Positions 8,206-15,849 of a stretch of 64,000 nucleotides of DNA are shown here, one piece after another. How positions within the stretch are numbered: the first letter of the stretch is position 1; every line of letters starts with the position of its first letter. The stretch comes from CAYTNY01 sp964439215. GTDB taxonomy: Bacteria > Oederibacteriota > PGYV01 > CAYTNY01. Under the pieces are notes generated by a model. That model did not search any database. It was not told the DNA's origin and worked only from the letters and a program-made list of their open reading frames with translations. The position numbers were made by a program, and so were the translations under genes. The stretch lies in NCBI GenBank assembly GCA_964439215.1, contig CAYTNY010000001.1:1-64000 (forward strand). The letters run 5' to 3'.

Positions 8206-9196
8206 AGATCTCTTCCTCCCCGCCTCTTGCCACTACAATTTCGCCCATTTCCTCCAGCTGGCGTATTACGTTTACTATCTTCTGCTGGGCCTCTTCGGTA
8301 TTCTTCAGCCTTACCGGCCCCATAACTTCCATATCTTCCAGTATCATCTGGCGGGCGCGGCTTGACATGTTCTTCAGTATCTTGTTTTTCGTTTCTTCCG
8401 AAGCTCCCTTTAAAGCAAGAACAAGATCTTTGGAGTCAATTTCCCTGAGTATCTGCTGGATGGTCCTGTCGTCAAGAAGCAGAACATCATCAAATACGAA
8501 CATAAGCCTTTTAATCTCATCGGCAAGATCCGGATTGGTTTCTTCAAGTTTTTCCATAATTCCTTTTTCCGTACTTCTGTCAACCCTGTTAAGCATTTCA
8601 GCAACCGACCTGATTCCGCCGGCGGAAGCAAATTCCTGGGTAAATACGGAAGCGATCCTTCTTTCAAGAACCTTTTCAACCTCCATTATAACTTCAGGAG
8701 TTGCCCTGTCCATTGTTGCTATTCTTGTTGTTACCTCAATCTGCAGCTCCGGCGAAAGCGAAGATATGATCTCCGAACCCTGTTCCGGTGAAATATGCGC
8801 CAAAACAAGCGCGATGGTCTGAGGATGCTCATTCTGTATAAAATTCAGTATCTGCTGCGGATCCGTCTTTTTTATAAAATCAAACGGAGTCATCTGCAGA
8901 GCGCCCTGCAGACGGTTTAATATCTCAACAGCCTTCTGCTCACCGAGCGATTTCTCAAGAAGTTCTCTGGCGTAATCAATACCGCCCTGGGATATGTACT
9001 CTTCCGCCAGCGCAAGCTGATAACTTTCCTCAAGAACCGAATCTCTGTCCTGTGATGTTATTTTTCTTGTATTTGCTATCTGAAGCGTCAGCTGTTCAAC
9101 AATTTCATCGTTTAATTCTCTGAATACAGTGCTGGATAAATCAGGTCCAAGCGTAATCAAAAGTGTAGCGGCTTTCTGTTCTCCGGACATCGCCAT
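8198..9196 (-). CDS. fliG: Flagellar motor switch protein FliG
   Basis: Rotor protein of the C-ring that contacts MotA, FliM and FliF; it sets torque and rotation direction. The FliG_N, middle and C-terminal domains are all present. EHPQTIALVLAHISPEQGSEII (about residues 124-145) is the EHPQT signature of the middle domain. The C-terminal charged helix that contacts the stator is at about 275-300 (DDRTIQQILREIDSKDLVLALKG). Its 332 residues are the usual length. Start ATG 9196 has GAGGTG about 8 nt upstream; the fliF stop is just upstream. Confidence 0.96.
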   Translation of the reverse strand: MAMSGEQKAATLLITLGPDLSSTVFRELNDEIVEQLTLQIANTRKITSQDRDSVLEESYQLALAEEYISQGGIDYARELLEKSLGEQKAVEILNRLQGALQMTPFDFIKKTDPQQILNFIQNEHPQTIALVLAHISPEQGSEIISSLSPELQIEVTTRIATMDRATPEVIMEVEKVLERRIASVFTQEFASAGGIRSVAEMLNRVDRSTEKGIMEKLEETNPDLADEIKRLMFVFDDVLLLDDRTIQQILREIDSKDLVLALKGASEETKNKILKNMSSRARQMILEDMEVMGPVRLKNTEEAQQKIVNVIRQLEEMGEIVVARGGEEEIFV

Positions 9197-9203
9197 TATT
9201 ATC

Positions 9204-10811
9204 TCACCTCGTTTCTTCAGTCAGCCAGCGTTTAATAAGCTGAACAATAATCTTCGGATTCTCTCTTGCTATTTTCGTGATCTGTCTTTTCATTTCCGCG
9301 CGTTTCTGCGCTTCCGCAAGCTCTGCCGCGGACGGAACCGCTTCCAGAGGAACTTCTATTTCTTCCTCTTCCTGAACTTCCTTTGCGGCAAGTTCTATCT
9401 GTTTGCGCAGTTTTTCCCTTATCGCCTTGGGTTTAAGCGTAGAGCGCAGGAACATCAGCGCAAACAGCAGTATAACTATTATAATACCCAGACTCGTCAG
9501 CGTTGTCATATATTTTTCTCTTGATTCCACTTTGCCTTTTGCCTGCTCAGCCTGCTCAATGCTTCTGTCAAATGATATATTTTCAACAGCAACCTGGTCG
9601 CCTCTTCCCAGATCAAGCCCCGCCGCGGCAACAACAGCGTTTCTTATGGATGTAACCTGCTGCGGCTGCAGATTGTCAACTATAACCGCAACCGACATTC
9701 TTTTTACCGCGCCTACTGTTTCTATAATATGACTCTCTCTTTTTGTTATCTCATAATTTTCGGTTGATTCTGTTTTGTTATACTGCGAGTTCCCGCTAAC
9801 AACAGACTGATAACCCGGTACATTTGAATCTGTTCCCGGAACACCGCCCGGATATACTCCCGCTCCCGTATAACTTTCAAGATTATTGCGCGAACTCCTG
9901 AGAACGCCTTTGCCCCCTACCACAGGCTCATAAACCTCATCTTTTTTCTCAACCTGGTCAAAATTCATCTCCGCGCTGACCCTTACCGAGGCTCTTCTGC
10001 GGCCGAGAACATTAAGAAGCATTGATTCAACTCTTCTTTGTATCTCCCTCTCATACTCTCTCTGTATGCGGATCTGCTGATTTGTAAGTTTCAGCTGTTT
10101 TGAAAATGAATTTGCGGTGCCGTCTTCCAGAAGCTCATCGCGTATCTGATCCGTAAGGATCTCGCCTTTTGTATTTGCTATTGTAACATTTATGGGCTTT
10201 AACCCTTCAACACCGGCTGATACAAGATGAACAATGGATTTCACTTCATCATAACCGACATTTGCGCCGGATTCCATTCGCAGAAGAACCGAAGCGGTTG
10301 GTTCCTGCTCCTTTTCTTCATAAAGCTCTTTTTTCGGCAGAACAATATGGACTCTTGCTTCCTGTACAGAATCAAGACTTGTTATTGTTCTGTTGAGCTC
10401 CCCTTCAAGCGCTCTTACAAAATTCACCCTTTGGGTAAAATCAGTAACACCCAGATTTGTTTTATCAAATATTTCAAAACCAACTCCTCCGCCCAGAGGC
10501 AGCCCTTTTGCCGCCATCTGCAGCCGCAGGTCATACACATCTTTGGCAGGGACGGAAATCGTCTTGCCGTCATTACCGAGTTTATATGATATATTCTGTT
10601 CTTTAAGCTCTTCAACAATATTTCCCGCGTCATCAGAACTCAAATTTGTATATAAAGGAGTGTAATTCGGCGCCGTGGTCCATAACGCAATGACTATAAG
10701 TCCGATTAAAACAACGGTAGGAACAGCAACCCATACAGCCCTCTGCCCGGCATTAAGACCCGCCCAGAAACCCTTCGCGCGATCCCATATTCTCAAAAGA
10801 AAATCGTTCAC
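9204..10811 (-). CDS. fliF: Flagellar MS-ring protein FliF
   Basis: Inner-membrane ring that is the assembly base of the flagellum. There are two membrane segments, at about residues 27-47 (AVWVAVPTVVLIGLIVIALW) and about 440-460 (TLTSLGIIIVILLFALMFL). The periplasmic ring-building motifs lie between them (LPLGGGVGFEIFDKTNLGVTDF..., EGELNRTITSLDSVQEARVHIVLP). The cytoplasmic C-terminus binds FliG. Start GTG 10811 has AGGTG close upstream. Length 535 is normal. Confidence 0.96.
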   Translation of the reverse strand: MNDFLLRIWDRAKGFWAGLNAGQRAVWVAVPTVVLIGLIVIALWTTAPNYTPLYTNLSSDDAGNIVEELKEQNISYKLGNDGKTISVPAKDVYDLRLQMAAKGLPLGGGVGFEIFDKTNLGVTDFTQRVNFVRALEGELNRTITSLDSVQEARVHIVLPKKELYEEKEQEPTASVLLRMESGANVGYDEVKSIVHLVSAGVEGLKPINVTIANTKGEILTDQIRDELLEDGTANSFSKQLKLTNQQIRIQREYEREIQRRVESMLLNVLGRRRASVRVSAEMNFDQVEKKDEVYEPVVGGKGVLRSSRNNLESYTGAGVYPGGVPGTDSNVPGYQSVVSGNSQYNKTESTENYEITKRESHIIETVGAVKRMSVAVIVDNLQPQQVTSIRNAVVAAAGLDLGRGDQVAVENISFDRSIEQAEQAKGKVESREKYMTTLTSLGIIIVILLFALMFLRSTLKPKAIREKLRKQIELAAKEVQEEEEIEVPLEAVPSAAELAEAQKRAEMKRQITKIARENPKIIVQLIKRWLTEETR

Positions 10812-10863
10812 TCTTTCACCTCGCGTATATGTTATTTAATTTTTTCTTTATAAACCTTTACTG

Positions 10864-11202
10864 TTATATCTGCATCCTCATTATCTCGTGATATGCGTCC
10901 GTTATTTTATTCTTTACCTGAAGAGCCGTCTGAAGAGTCATTGATGCTTTCTCAACAGCGAGCATGACATTATGCAGCTCAATATCCTGTCCGGCCGCAA
11001 GCTGTTTTATGGCTGTGTCCGCATTTATCTGAGTTTCATTTATTGATTTCACTGCCATATTTATAACATCTCCGAATCCGGAACCGCCTATTTTAAATTC
11101 AGGCTGCACCTGCTGTGCGTTCTGCAGCACTGTCTCCGGGATGTTGACTTTTGACGCGATTGATTCCATGCCGCCTATCGGTACTGCTCCTCCTGCCGCC
11201 AT
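10864..11202 (-). CDS. fliE: Flagellar MS-ring/rod junction protein FliE
   Basis: Small exported protein that joins the MS ring to the proximal rod. The C-terminal signature DIELHNVMLAVEKASMTLQTALQVKNKITDAYHEIMRMQI-type sequence (about residues 73-112) is diagnostic. The N-terminus is an unstructured secretion region. Start ATG 11202 has GGAGG 7 nt upstream. It sits between flgC and fliF in the classical order. Confidence 0.94.
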   Translation of the reverse strand: MAAGGAVPIGGMESIASKVNIPETVLQNAQQVQPEFKIGGSGFGDVINMAVKSINETQINADTAIKQLAAGQDIELHNVMLAVEKASMTLQTALQVKNKITDAYHEIMRMQI

Positions 11203-11258
11203 AATACTACCTCCGTATAAAATAAATTATTGCTTATAAAACTTCTTTCCGCTGTTTT

Positions 11259-11708
11259 TTATGCTCTTCCTATTTCCAGCGCCTTGTTAGCCATTGTTTT
11301 TGCTGAATTCAGCGCGGTAACATTTGCTTCATAAGCTCTTGTCGCGGAAATCATATCCACCATTTCCTTTACTATATTTACATTCGGCATTTTCACATAT
11401 CCTGTGCGGTCCGCGTCAGGATGCCCGGGATCAAAAACAAGTTTTGACGGCTCCGGCGAATTAATAACACCTGTTACTTTCACGCCTTTAAGATTTTCCG
11501 CCTGTTTGCTTTTGTCAAAAAACGCGGGAAAAAGAAACTGTGCTTTTTCTCCGCGCGGTTCAAATAAAACACGCTGCCTCTGGTAAGGGCCGCCCTCCAG
11601 AGTCTGGGTTGTATTTACATTAGCTATATTATTTGATATTACATCCATTCTGAGCCTTTCAGCGGTAAGGCCGGACGCGCTGATGGCAAAAGCGCCAAAT
11701 ACACTCAT
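11259..11708 (-). CDS. flgC: Flagellar basal-body rod protein FlgC
   Basis: Proximal rod subunit. The N-terminal rod signature (AISASGLTAERLRMDVISNNIANVNT, about residues 8-33) and the C-terminal helix (VKEMVDMISATRAYEANVTALNSAKTMANKALEIG) frame a short middle region. The middle carries the GPYQRQRVLFEP and YVKMPNVNIV motifs of FlgC. Length 149 is standard. It begins 3 nt after the flgB stop. Confidence 0.96.
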   Translation of the reverse strand: MSVFGAFAISASGLTAERLRMDVISNNIANVNTTQTLEGGPYQRQRVLFEPRGEKAQFLFPAFFDKSKQAENLKGVKVTGVINSPEPSKLVFDPGHPDADRTGYVKMPNVNIVKEMVDMISATRAYEANVTALNSAKTMANKALEIGRA

Positions 11709-11711
11709 TTG

Positions 11712-12140
11712 TTATCTCCTCCCTTCGGTTATTGCGGTTTTCAGCATACCCAGCTTCAGTGAAGTAAGCCGGGCAAGCGTTGAATATGAAGCTGTATTTT
11801 CAGCAAGTTTTGACATTTCAGAATCAATATCAACATTATTTTTATCTGTTCTTAATGATGTTTCTGTCCTTGTTACGATCTCAGGTTCAAGATCGCTTAT
11901 GTTCATATTGGGCATTATCGGTATATGCCTGCTGTTAGTAATATTAAGGGGCAGGTAATTTTTCGCGCTGTCATCCAGAATTTCAGCCAGCTTGTTCTGA
12001 AATACCACCTCGGATCTTTTATACCCCGGCGTTTCTGCGTTTGCTATGTTGTTCGCAACCATTTTGTGCTGCATTGACGCCGCACTCAATGATTTCTCAA
12101 GTATCTGATATATTTCACTGGAAAAAATACCGTCAATCAT
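11712..12140 (-). CDS. flgB: Flagellar basal-body rod protein FlgB
   Basis: Proximal rod subunit and first gene of the flagellar cluster. The motif LSAASMQHKMVANNIANAETPGYKR (about residues 17-41) is the rod-family N-terminal region, and the NVDIDSEMSKLAENTASYSTLARL segment is the C-terminal helix. I place the start at ATG 12140. An in-frame TTG immediately before it would add one residue, but AGAGGG is better spaced for the ATG. A strong housekeeping-type promoter lies about 60 nt upstream. Confidence 0.94.
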   Translation of the reverse strand: MIDGIFSSEIYQILEKSLSAASMQHKMVANNIANAETPGYKRSEVVFQNKLAEILDDSAKNYLPLNITNSRHIPIMPNMNISDLEPEIVTRTETSLRTDKNNVDIDSEMSKLAENTASYSTLARLTSLKLGMLKTAITEGRR

Positions 12141-12197
12141 CAATAACCCTCTCTAAAAAATATAATAAATTAATACATTTATGCCGTAAGTGGTATC

Positions 12198-12226
12198 ATA
12201 TTACTTAAATTTATTTTTTTTGTCAA
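12198..12226 (-). promoter_or_regulatory. Sigma-70-type promoter of the flgB operon
   Basis: The minus strand reads TTGACA (12226-12221), a 17-nt spacer and TAATAT (12203-12198); the overlapping TATGAT, 3 nt further down, is an alternative -10. The spacer is A/T-rich. It is the only promoter-like site between the small coiled-coil gene and flgB, so it should drive flgB through fliJ. Confidence 0.7.
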
Positions 12227-12271
12227 CAAATTTTTTACTTCTTTTTTTTGTGTGTCTTTTGAAACTCTGTT

Positions 12272-12622
12272 TTACAAGCCCGAACCGCCTTTGTCAAACT
12301 GCTTATAAGATTTTATAAAATCAATGCTGCGTTCGTCTATAAGAACAGAAATTATTTTTTCATTCTCTTTTTCCTGTCTCATCAGCTCTTCAAATAATCT
12401 GTTTATTTGCTTCATCAGCGCGGCGTTTTTTTCATCTTTATGATCCACGCCTTCCATCTGTCTGTCAATTCCGGAAAGCTCCGCGAGCATTCTGTTTTTT
12501 TCCCTGTCAAGCGAAACTGTTTCCGTTATTTTCCTCTGCTCCAGAAGCTCTTTCTGCTTCCGCGCATTTTTCAGCATTTCTTCAAGAAACTCCAGCTTCT
12601 TCTCAAGAAAGTTTTCCTTCAT
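12272..12622 (-). CDS. Small coiled-coil protein, function unknown
   Basis: A 116-residue protein predicted to be almost entirely coiled coil (Lys/Glu/Leu/Met-rich, with repeated LEE/LLEQ heptads) apart from a short Gly-rich tail. It overlaps the upstream coiled-coil gene by 4 nt (ATGA), so the two are probably co-translated, and it lies directly before flgB. Size and composition resemble small flagellar chaperones (FlgN/FliT) or FliJ-like stalks, but I see no diagnostic motif. I give no function. Confidence 0.6.
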   Translation of the reverse strand: MKENFLEKKLEFLEEMLKNARKQKELLEQRKITETVSLDREKNRMLAELSGIDRQMEGVDHKDEKNAALMKQINRLFEELMRQEKENEKIISVLIDERSIDFIKSYKQFDKGGSGL

Positions 12623-12999
12623 TTCAACTGCAGCCTTTTGATCATTTCTTCAATATCCTCCCTTGTCCGCAGCCCGTTTATATCAATGTCAAGTTCAAGA
12701 AATCTTTTTAACACCATATTTATCAGCTTGTCCTTTGTAATCCTTGAAATGTTTTCGCTTTTATTCAAAGCAGACGCGATTTTATGGAATCCTTCAAAAT
12801 TATACCTGTCAATTCTCGCGGTCCTTACATTTCTCGGCCGTTTTACGGTCTTTTTATTTTCTTCCTTTTCCTCCGGCCCGGAAAATTCAAATTCTTCTTT
12901 TTTTATTTTTTCTTCCGTTGTTTCTTTTTCTTCTTTTAATTTTTTCAGTTTTTCAATCTGCAGCATCGCTTCGGTAACCGCGTCTTTTTTATTTTCCAT
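12619..12999 (-). CDS. Charged small protein, function unknown
   Basis: A 126-residue protein with two parts. Residues 1-60 are a Lys/Glu-rich coiled coil or disordered region. Residues about 62-126, beginning at TARIDRYNFEGFHKIASALNK, look like a compact helical domain with regularly spaced hydrophobics. It overlaps the chemotaxis-like gene upstream by 11 nt and the coiled-coil gene downstream by 4 nt, so all three are probably translated together after murA. I do not recognise a family. Confidence 0.6.
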   Translation of the reverse strand: MENKKDAVTEAMLQIEKLKKLKEEKETTEEKIKKEEFEFSGPEEKEENKKTVKRPRNVRTARIDRYNFEGFHKIASALNKSENISRITKDKLINMVLKRFLELDIDINGLRTREDIEEMIKRLQLK

Positions 13000-14230
13000 C
13001 GTGCTCCTCTTCGTTTAATTTTTCTTTCAGCCGCACAAACGAAGCCATCAGGTTTTCCGTCATTTCCCTGGCTTCATAATTCACTTTTGACAGTTCCCCG
13101 GAAATGCTGTTTATAGCATCCAGATTTTTAATCTGCGCAACGGACTTTGCGGCATTATCGGATATTATTTTAAACATAAGTTCGCTGTCAGTATTATGTT
13201 CGTCGGTAAAATCTTTTATTCCTGTAATTGTTTTTTCCACTTTCTTTACGTCTTTTACTATTTCAATAAAAATATCCCCTGTCTGGTAAAATGTCCTTAT
13301 ATTTTCCTCTATTTTTTCCGCTGTCTTGATTATATCTATCACCTCTGTTGTTCTTTCCTGTATTTCTTTTAAAATAACAGCGATTTCCTCCGCCGACTGG
13401 TTTGACGCCCCGGAAAGCGTTTTTATCTCCCCTGCCACAACAGAAAAACTTTTTCCCGCCTCTCCGGCCCGAGCCGCTTCTATGCCGGCGTTAAGCGCAA
13501 GCATATTTGTTTTTTTCGCCATATCTGCGATCTTAACCACAAATATTTTTATTCTTTTTGACATTTCAACAAGTTCATTTATAAGCGACGTGGAATGTAT
13601 TATGTTTTCCTTCAGCTCCGTTATATTCTGTATTTCCCTCCCTATCGCTTTAACTCCGCCGGAAGCGAGTTTTGACTGCTGCCTGGCGTCCTTTAATACA
13701 TTATATGTGGCGGTGTCAATTCCTTTTGACGTATTTTTTATTTCCATTCCTATTGTTTTTATTTTATCAAAGATACCGTCAACTCCGCCGAGATACTCTT
13801 TCAAAAGCCGGGCTTTATCGGACATTGCGCTGTTTTCGTACGCGGTCTTTTCTATCTGGTCAAGCATTTCACGCAGTTTCTCCGTATAACCGTCAATATC
13901 TCCGGCCTGCAGCCTGACGCCTCTCTGCAGTTTTCTCTTTTCAAGAATAACATCATCCACAAGCATATGAATTTCAGGATCTTTTTCAATGAATTCACCC
14001 GGGGAATCATCTTCTTTTTTTATCATTTCCCGCGCCGCCCTGACCGAATCCCTGTGAAATTTCACAAGAAAAAGCGCGGTTATAAGAAATATAACAGCCG
14101 CGTGTATATAAAGGAACCAGAAAAGAAACACCACATCCGTATCATAACGGAAAAGAAAAATAAGCGCAAAAAATGATGATGCCGCAAAAATAACGGCCCC
14201 GCACAGAACAAAGACAGACTGAAGCTTCAT
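12989..14230 (-). CDS. Methyl-accepting chemotaxis-like protein without a sensor domain
   Basis: Receptor-type signalling protein expected to work with CheA/CheW. Two membrane segments lie at about residues 5-27 and 33-56, separated by only about five polar residues, so no periplasmic ligand domain exists. A cytoplasmic helical bundle follows. The receptor tip is at 233-285 ([21 protein letters not shown], then [13 protein letters not shown]), close to the MCP consensus [21 protein letters not shown]. The start ATG overlaps the murA stop (ATGA), which is unusual. It may sense membrane state or an intracellular partner; the two small genes behind it could be partners. No CheA/CheW genes are in the window. 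Confidence 0.85.
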   Translation of the reverse strand: [413 protein letters not shown]

Positions 14231-15504
14231 ACCGAAGCCTCCTTTTCAATATGTATATCAGCTCCCAGCTTTCTGAGTTTTTTATCAAGATTCTCATAAC
14301 CTCTTTCAAGGTGATATATTCTCCTGACAACCGTTGTTCCCGAAGCCGCAAGCCCGGCGATTATCAGGGCAGCTGAGGCCCGCAGGTCGGAAGCCATCAC
14401 ATCCGCCCCGCTGAAAGACGGCACCCCTGTAACTACCGCGGTATTTTCATCTATTTTTATATCAGCTCCCATACGCACCAGCTCCATTACGTGCATAAAC
14501 CTGTTTTCCCATATATTTTCCTTTATTATACTGTCCCCTTTTGCCAGGGACATCAGAGCCATCCACTGCGCCTGTATATCCGTGGGAAATCCGGGATACG
14601 GCTCTGTCAGGACATCAACACTTTTCAGGCGTTTTCCTGACGCGGAAATCTCCACAAAGTTTTTCCCGGTTTTAAATTTCACGCCTGCTTCTTTTAATTT
14701 CTCAAGAAACATCGCAAGATGCCCGGGGTTTATTTTTTTTACTCTTATTGTTCCTCTTGTAATAATACCCGCCGCAATCAGGGTTGCAGCCTCAATCCTG
14801 TCGGGAATAACACTGTATCCGTTTACACCTTTTAATTTCTTCACCCCTTTTATCACAAGACAATCCGTGCCTTCTCCGCTTATCTTTGCCCCCATACACC
14901 TTAAATATTTAACCGTATCTATTATTTCAGGTTCTTTAGAAGCGTTTTCAAGTATTGTTTCGCCTTCCGCAAGCACCGCGGCAAGCATTATATTCACGGT
15001 TGCCCCCAGGCTGACTTTGTCAAAAACGATCCTTGCCCCCTTCAGTCTTTTTGCACTGGCCTTTACATACCCGTGCTTCATTTCTATTTTCGCCCCCAGT
15101 TTTCTGAGGCCTTTTATATGAAGATCAATGGGTCTCGCGCCTATGGCGCAGCCTCCGGGCAGCGATACTTTTGCCTGCTTATATTTGGCGACAAGCGGCC
15201 CGAGCACATAAATGGAAGCGCGCATTGTTTTGACAAGTTCATAAGGGGCCTTGTAGTTTTTAATTCTTTTGGGATTTATTATTAATGTATGATTTTCATA
15301 ACCCACTGACGCACCCAGTATTTTAAGCAGATGCCCCATTGTTTTTACATCCGCAAGCAGCGGAACATTATGAATCACACTCGGGGACCCGGCCAGTATT
15401 GAAGCCGCCATAACAGGAAGTGCGGCGTTTTTTGAGCCTGAAACATTCACGGACCCGTTTAATTTTTTCCCGCCTTTTATAATCATTTTTTTCAGTGTAA
15501 TCAT
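14227..15504 (-). CDS. murA: UDP-N-acetylglucosamine 1-carboxyvinyltransferase MurA
   Basis: First committed step of peptidoglycan synthesis: transfers enolpyruvate from PEP to UDP-GlcNAc. The motif SGSKNAALP holds the substrate-binding Lys25, and LPGGCAIGARP holds the catalytic Cys119, so the enzyme should be fosfomycin-sensitive in principle. The length of 425 residues fits the family. Start is ATG 15504; ATG at residue 7 is an alternative. Head of a four-gene unit with the chemotaxis-like protein and two small proteins. Confidence 0.96.
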   Translation of the reverse strand: MITLKKMIIKGGKKLNGSVNVSGSKNAALPVMAASILAGSPSVIHNVPLLADVKTMGHLLKILGASVGYENHTLIINPKRIKNYKAPYELVKTMRASIYVLGPLVAKYKQAKVSLPGGCAIGARPIDLHIKGLRKLGAKIEMKHGYVKASAKRLKGARIVFDKVSLGATVNIMLAAVLAEGETILENASKEPEIIDTVKYLRCMGAKISGEGTDCLVIKGVKKLKGVNGYSVIPDRIEAATLIAAGIITRGTIRVKKINPGHLAMFLEKLKEAGVKFKTGKNFVEISASGKRLKSVDVLTEPYPGFPTDIQAQWMALMSLAKGDSIIKENIWENRFMHVMELVRMGADIKIDENTAVVTGVPSFSGADVMASDLRASAALIIAGLAASGTTVVRRIYHLERGYENLDKKLRKLGADIHIEKEASV

Positions 15505-15542
15505 TTCAGCGCAGACATCTCCATAAATATTATATTTTATTT

Positions 15543-15571
15543 ATTATAACTTTTTTATAAAGTTCAGTAAA
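15543..15571 (-). promoter_or_regulatory. Candidate sigma-70-type promoter of murA
   Basis: The minus strand reads TTTACT (15571-15566), a 17-nt spacer and a perfect TATAAT (15548-15543), giving a leader of about 35 nt before the murA ATG. Confidence 0.55.
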
Positions 15572-15675
15572 GGAGTTTGTGGGAGCAAACGGGAAACATA
15601 ATTTTTTATTTTTGATTTTTAATTTTTGATTTAAAACCAAAAACAAAACCATTGCGTGTGCGGTGCGGCGGGGTC

Positions 15676-15710
15676 TTTTTCGCAGGGAACACGCCCTGTC
15701 GTGTTCCGGC
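15676..15710 (+). repeat. Palindromic repeat family, copy 1
   Basis: GGAACACG (15686-15693), loop CCCTGT, CGTGTTCC (15700-15707): a perfect 8-bp stem preceded by TTTTTCGCAGG and followed by GG. It shares loop and flanks with copies at 15727, 24731 and 24806, while the stem sequence differs. Confidence 0.75.
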
Positions 15711-15726
15711 CTTTTAATTTTAAAAC

Positions 15727-15757
15727 CCGGACAAGCACAGGGGCTTGTCCCTACGAA
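15727..15757 (-). repeat. Palindromic repeat family, copy 2
   Basis: On the minus strand: CGTAGG, GGACAAGC, loop CCCTGT, GCTTGTCC, GGG (stems 15729-15736 and 15743-15750). Relative to copy 1 both arms have changed together so pairing is kept and the loop is identical. Confidence 0.75.
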
Positions 15758-15849
15758 ATAAAAAATCAAAAATAAAAATGTATTTCGTCTTCATCTTTTA
15801 AGAAGTTAAATCAAAAATCACAAATAAAAAATCAAAAATATCTTTTATC

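Larger units (their letters stand above)
15505..15849. other. 345-nt intergenic region with palindromes
   Basis: It contains the murA promoter, two copies of the small palindrome family (listed separately) and a left part of AT-rich repeats of the AAAAATCAAAAATA type. A 79-codon open frame crosses the palindromes but looks like a by-product of the repeats. I see no gene here. Confidence 0.6.

Noticed and set aside
12144..12271. Sigma-54 (-24/-12) promoter upstream of flgB
   Set aside because: No TGGC-N8-TTGC-type pair was found; the site matches the housekeeping consensus.
15530..15769. 79-codon open frame in the gap upstream of murA
   Set aside because: It is formed by the palindromic repeats and AT-rich flanks, and a similar shadow appears over the repeats at 24.7-24.8 kb.
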